A stretch of DNA of 31,276 nt from Apostichopus leukothele (lineage: Eukaryota; Echinodermata; Holothuroidea; Aspidochirotida; Stichopodidae). The notes under the pieces were generated by a model, which was not told the DNA's origin, did not search any database, and saw only the letters and a program-made list of their open reading frames with translations. The stretch spans positions 444,495 to 475,770 of the forward strand of contig JAAAKB020000012.1 in the NCBI GenBank assembly GCA_010014835.2. Direction: 5' to 3'. Position 1 is the stretch's first letter. Each line of letters opens with the position of its first letter. Below are positions 31,197 to 31,276 of this stretch, one piece after another. The translations under genes were made by a program, and so were the position numbers.

Positions 31197-31276
31197 TGTT
31201 TAAGCTCTTACATATGCTGTTTACATTTTTCTGGGTATAAATAATAAGAGTAACTTTAACAGAAGGTGAACACTAG

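Larger units (their letters stand above)
29016..31276 (-). other. Upstream SBF intron (5' end outside window)
   Basis: No further SBF exon could be found on the minus strand. The stretch holds two minisatellites (listed), a poly-C run near 29180, a G-rich run at about 30145-30180, and an exon-like plus-strand frame at 30550-30665. Confidence 0.6.

Noticed and set aside
30948-31244. Two overlapping plus-strand frames of 75-98 residues with repeated hydrophobic segments
   Set aside because: They arise from a 48-bp minisatellite whose unit length is a multiple of three, and both frames are open together. No signal beyond the repeat.
1-31276. LTR retrotransposons, other virus-like elements, CRISPR arrays, rRNA or stand-alone tRNA genes
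   Set aside because: No paired long terminal repeats, capsid- or envelope-like frames, regular spacer arrays or rRNA-like blocks were seen. The only tRNA-like sequence is the SINE head.

Overview
The window looks like AT-rich animal nuclear DNA: coding sequence is scarce, exons are short with GT/AG borders, introns run to kilobases, and old transposons, minisatellites and microsatellites are common. A recurring TAGGCCTA-type motif (for example near 5895, 6191, 7527, 8874 and 10427) and an exon set clearly diverged from vertebrates suggest a marine invertebrate deuterostome, perhaps an echinoderm. That taxonomic guess is weak. I see no bacterial genes, CRISPR arrays, rRNA or stand-alone tRNA genes.

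The one firmly recognised gene is on the minus strand, running from high to low coordinates: an internal part of a myotubularin-related pseudophosphatase of the SBF1/SBF2 (MTMR5/MTMR13) family. Four consecutive exons can be drawn with exact splice sites: 29015-28814, 28372-28176, 26730-26470 and 11506-11235. Their phases agree at every junction, and together they encode about 310 residues. They cover the start of the myotubularin-like domain and the variable linker, up to the conserved block ending KSQLR. Introns are 441 bp, 1445 bp and about 15.0 kb. No SBF exons were found in 29016-31276 (upstream) or in 1-11234 (downstream).

Layout: 1-10.8 kb has no recognised gene. It is relatively CpG-rich and holds transposon ends, a 20-bp minisatellite, a perfect 51-bp palindrome, and a promoter-like patch at 9.64-10.22 kb with a possible small first exon on the plus strand. 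A 200-bp remnant of a LINE reverse-transcriptase C-terminus (10.59-10.79 kb) abuts a 100-N assembly gap (10788-10887). From 11.2 to 29 kb is the SBF gene body, CpG-poor, with a 425-bp terminal-inverted-repeat element (15.06-15.49 kb), a diverged CCATGG-centred array (15.58-16.0 kb) and several tandem duplications. The 1445-bp intron at 26731-28175 is about two-thirds transposon: a tRNA-derived SINE and a short hAT element with an intact 8-bp target duplication. From 29.0 to 31.3 kb there are two minisatellites (about 75-bp and 48-bp units).

No clearly new multi-gene system is visible. The points most worth a second look are the change in CpG density at the N gap, where the expected next SBF exon is also missing; the candidate promoter and first exon at about 10.1 kb; and two RFX/NF-Y-like site pairs.
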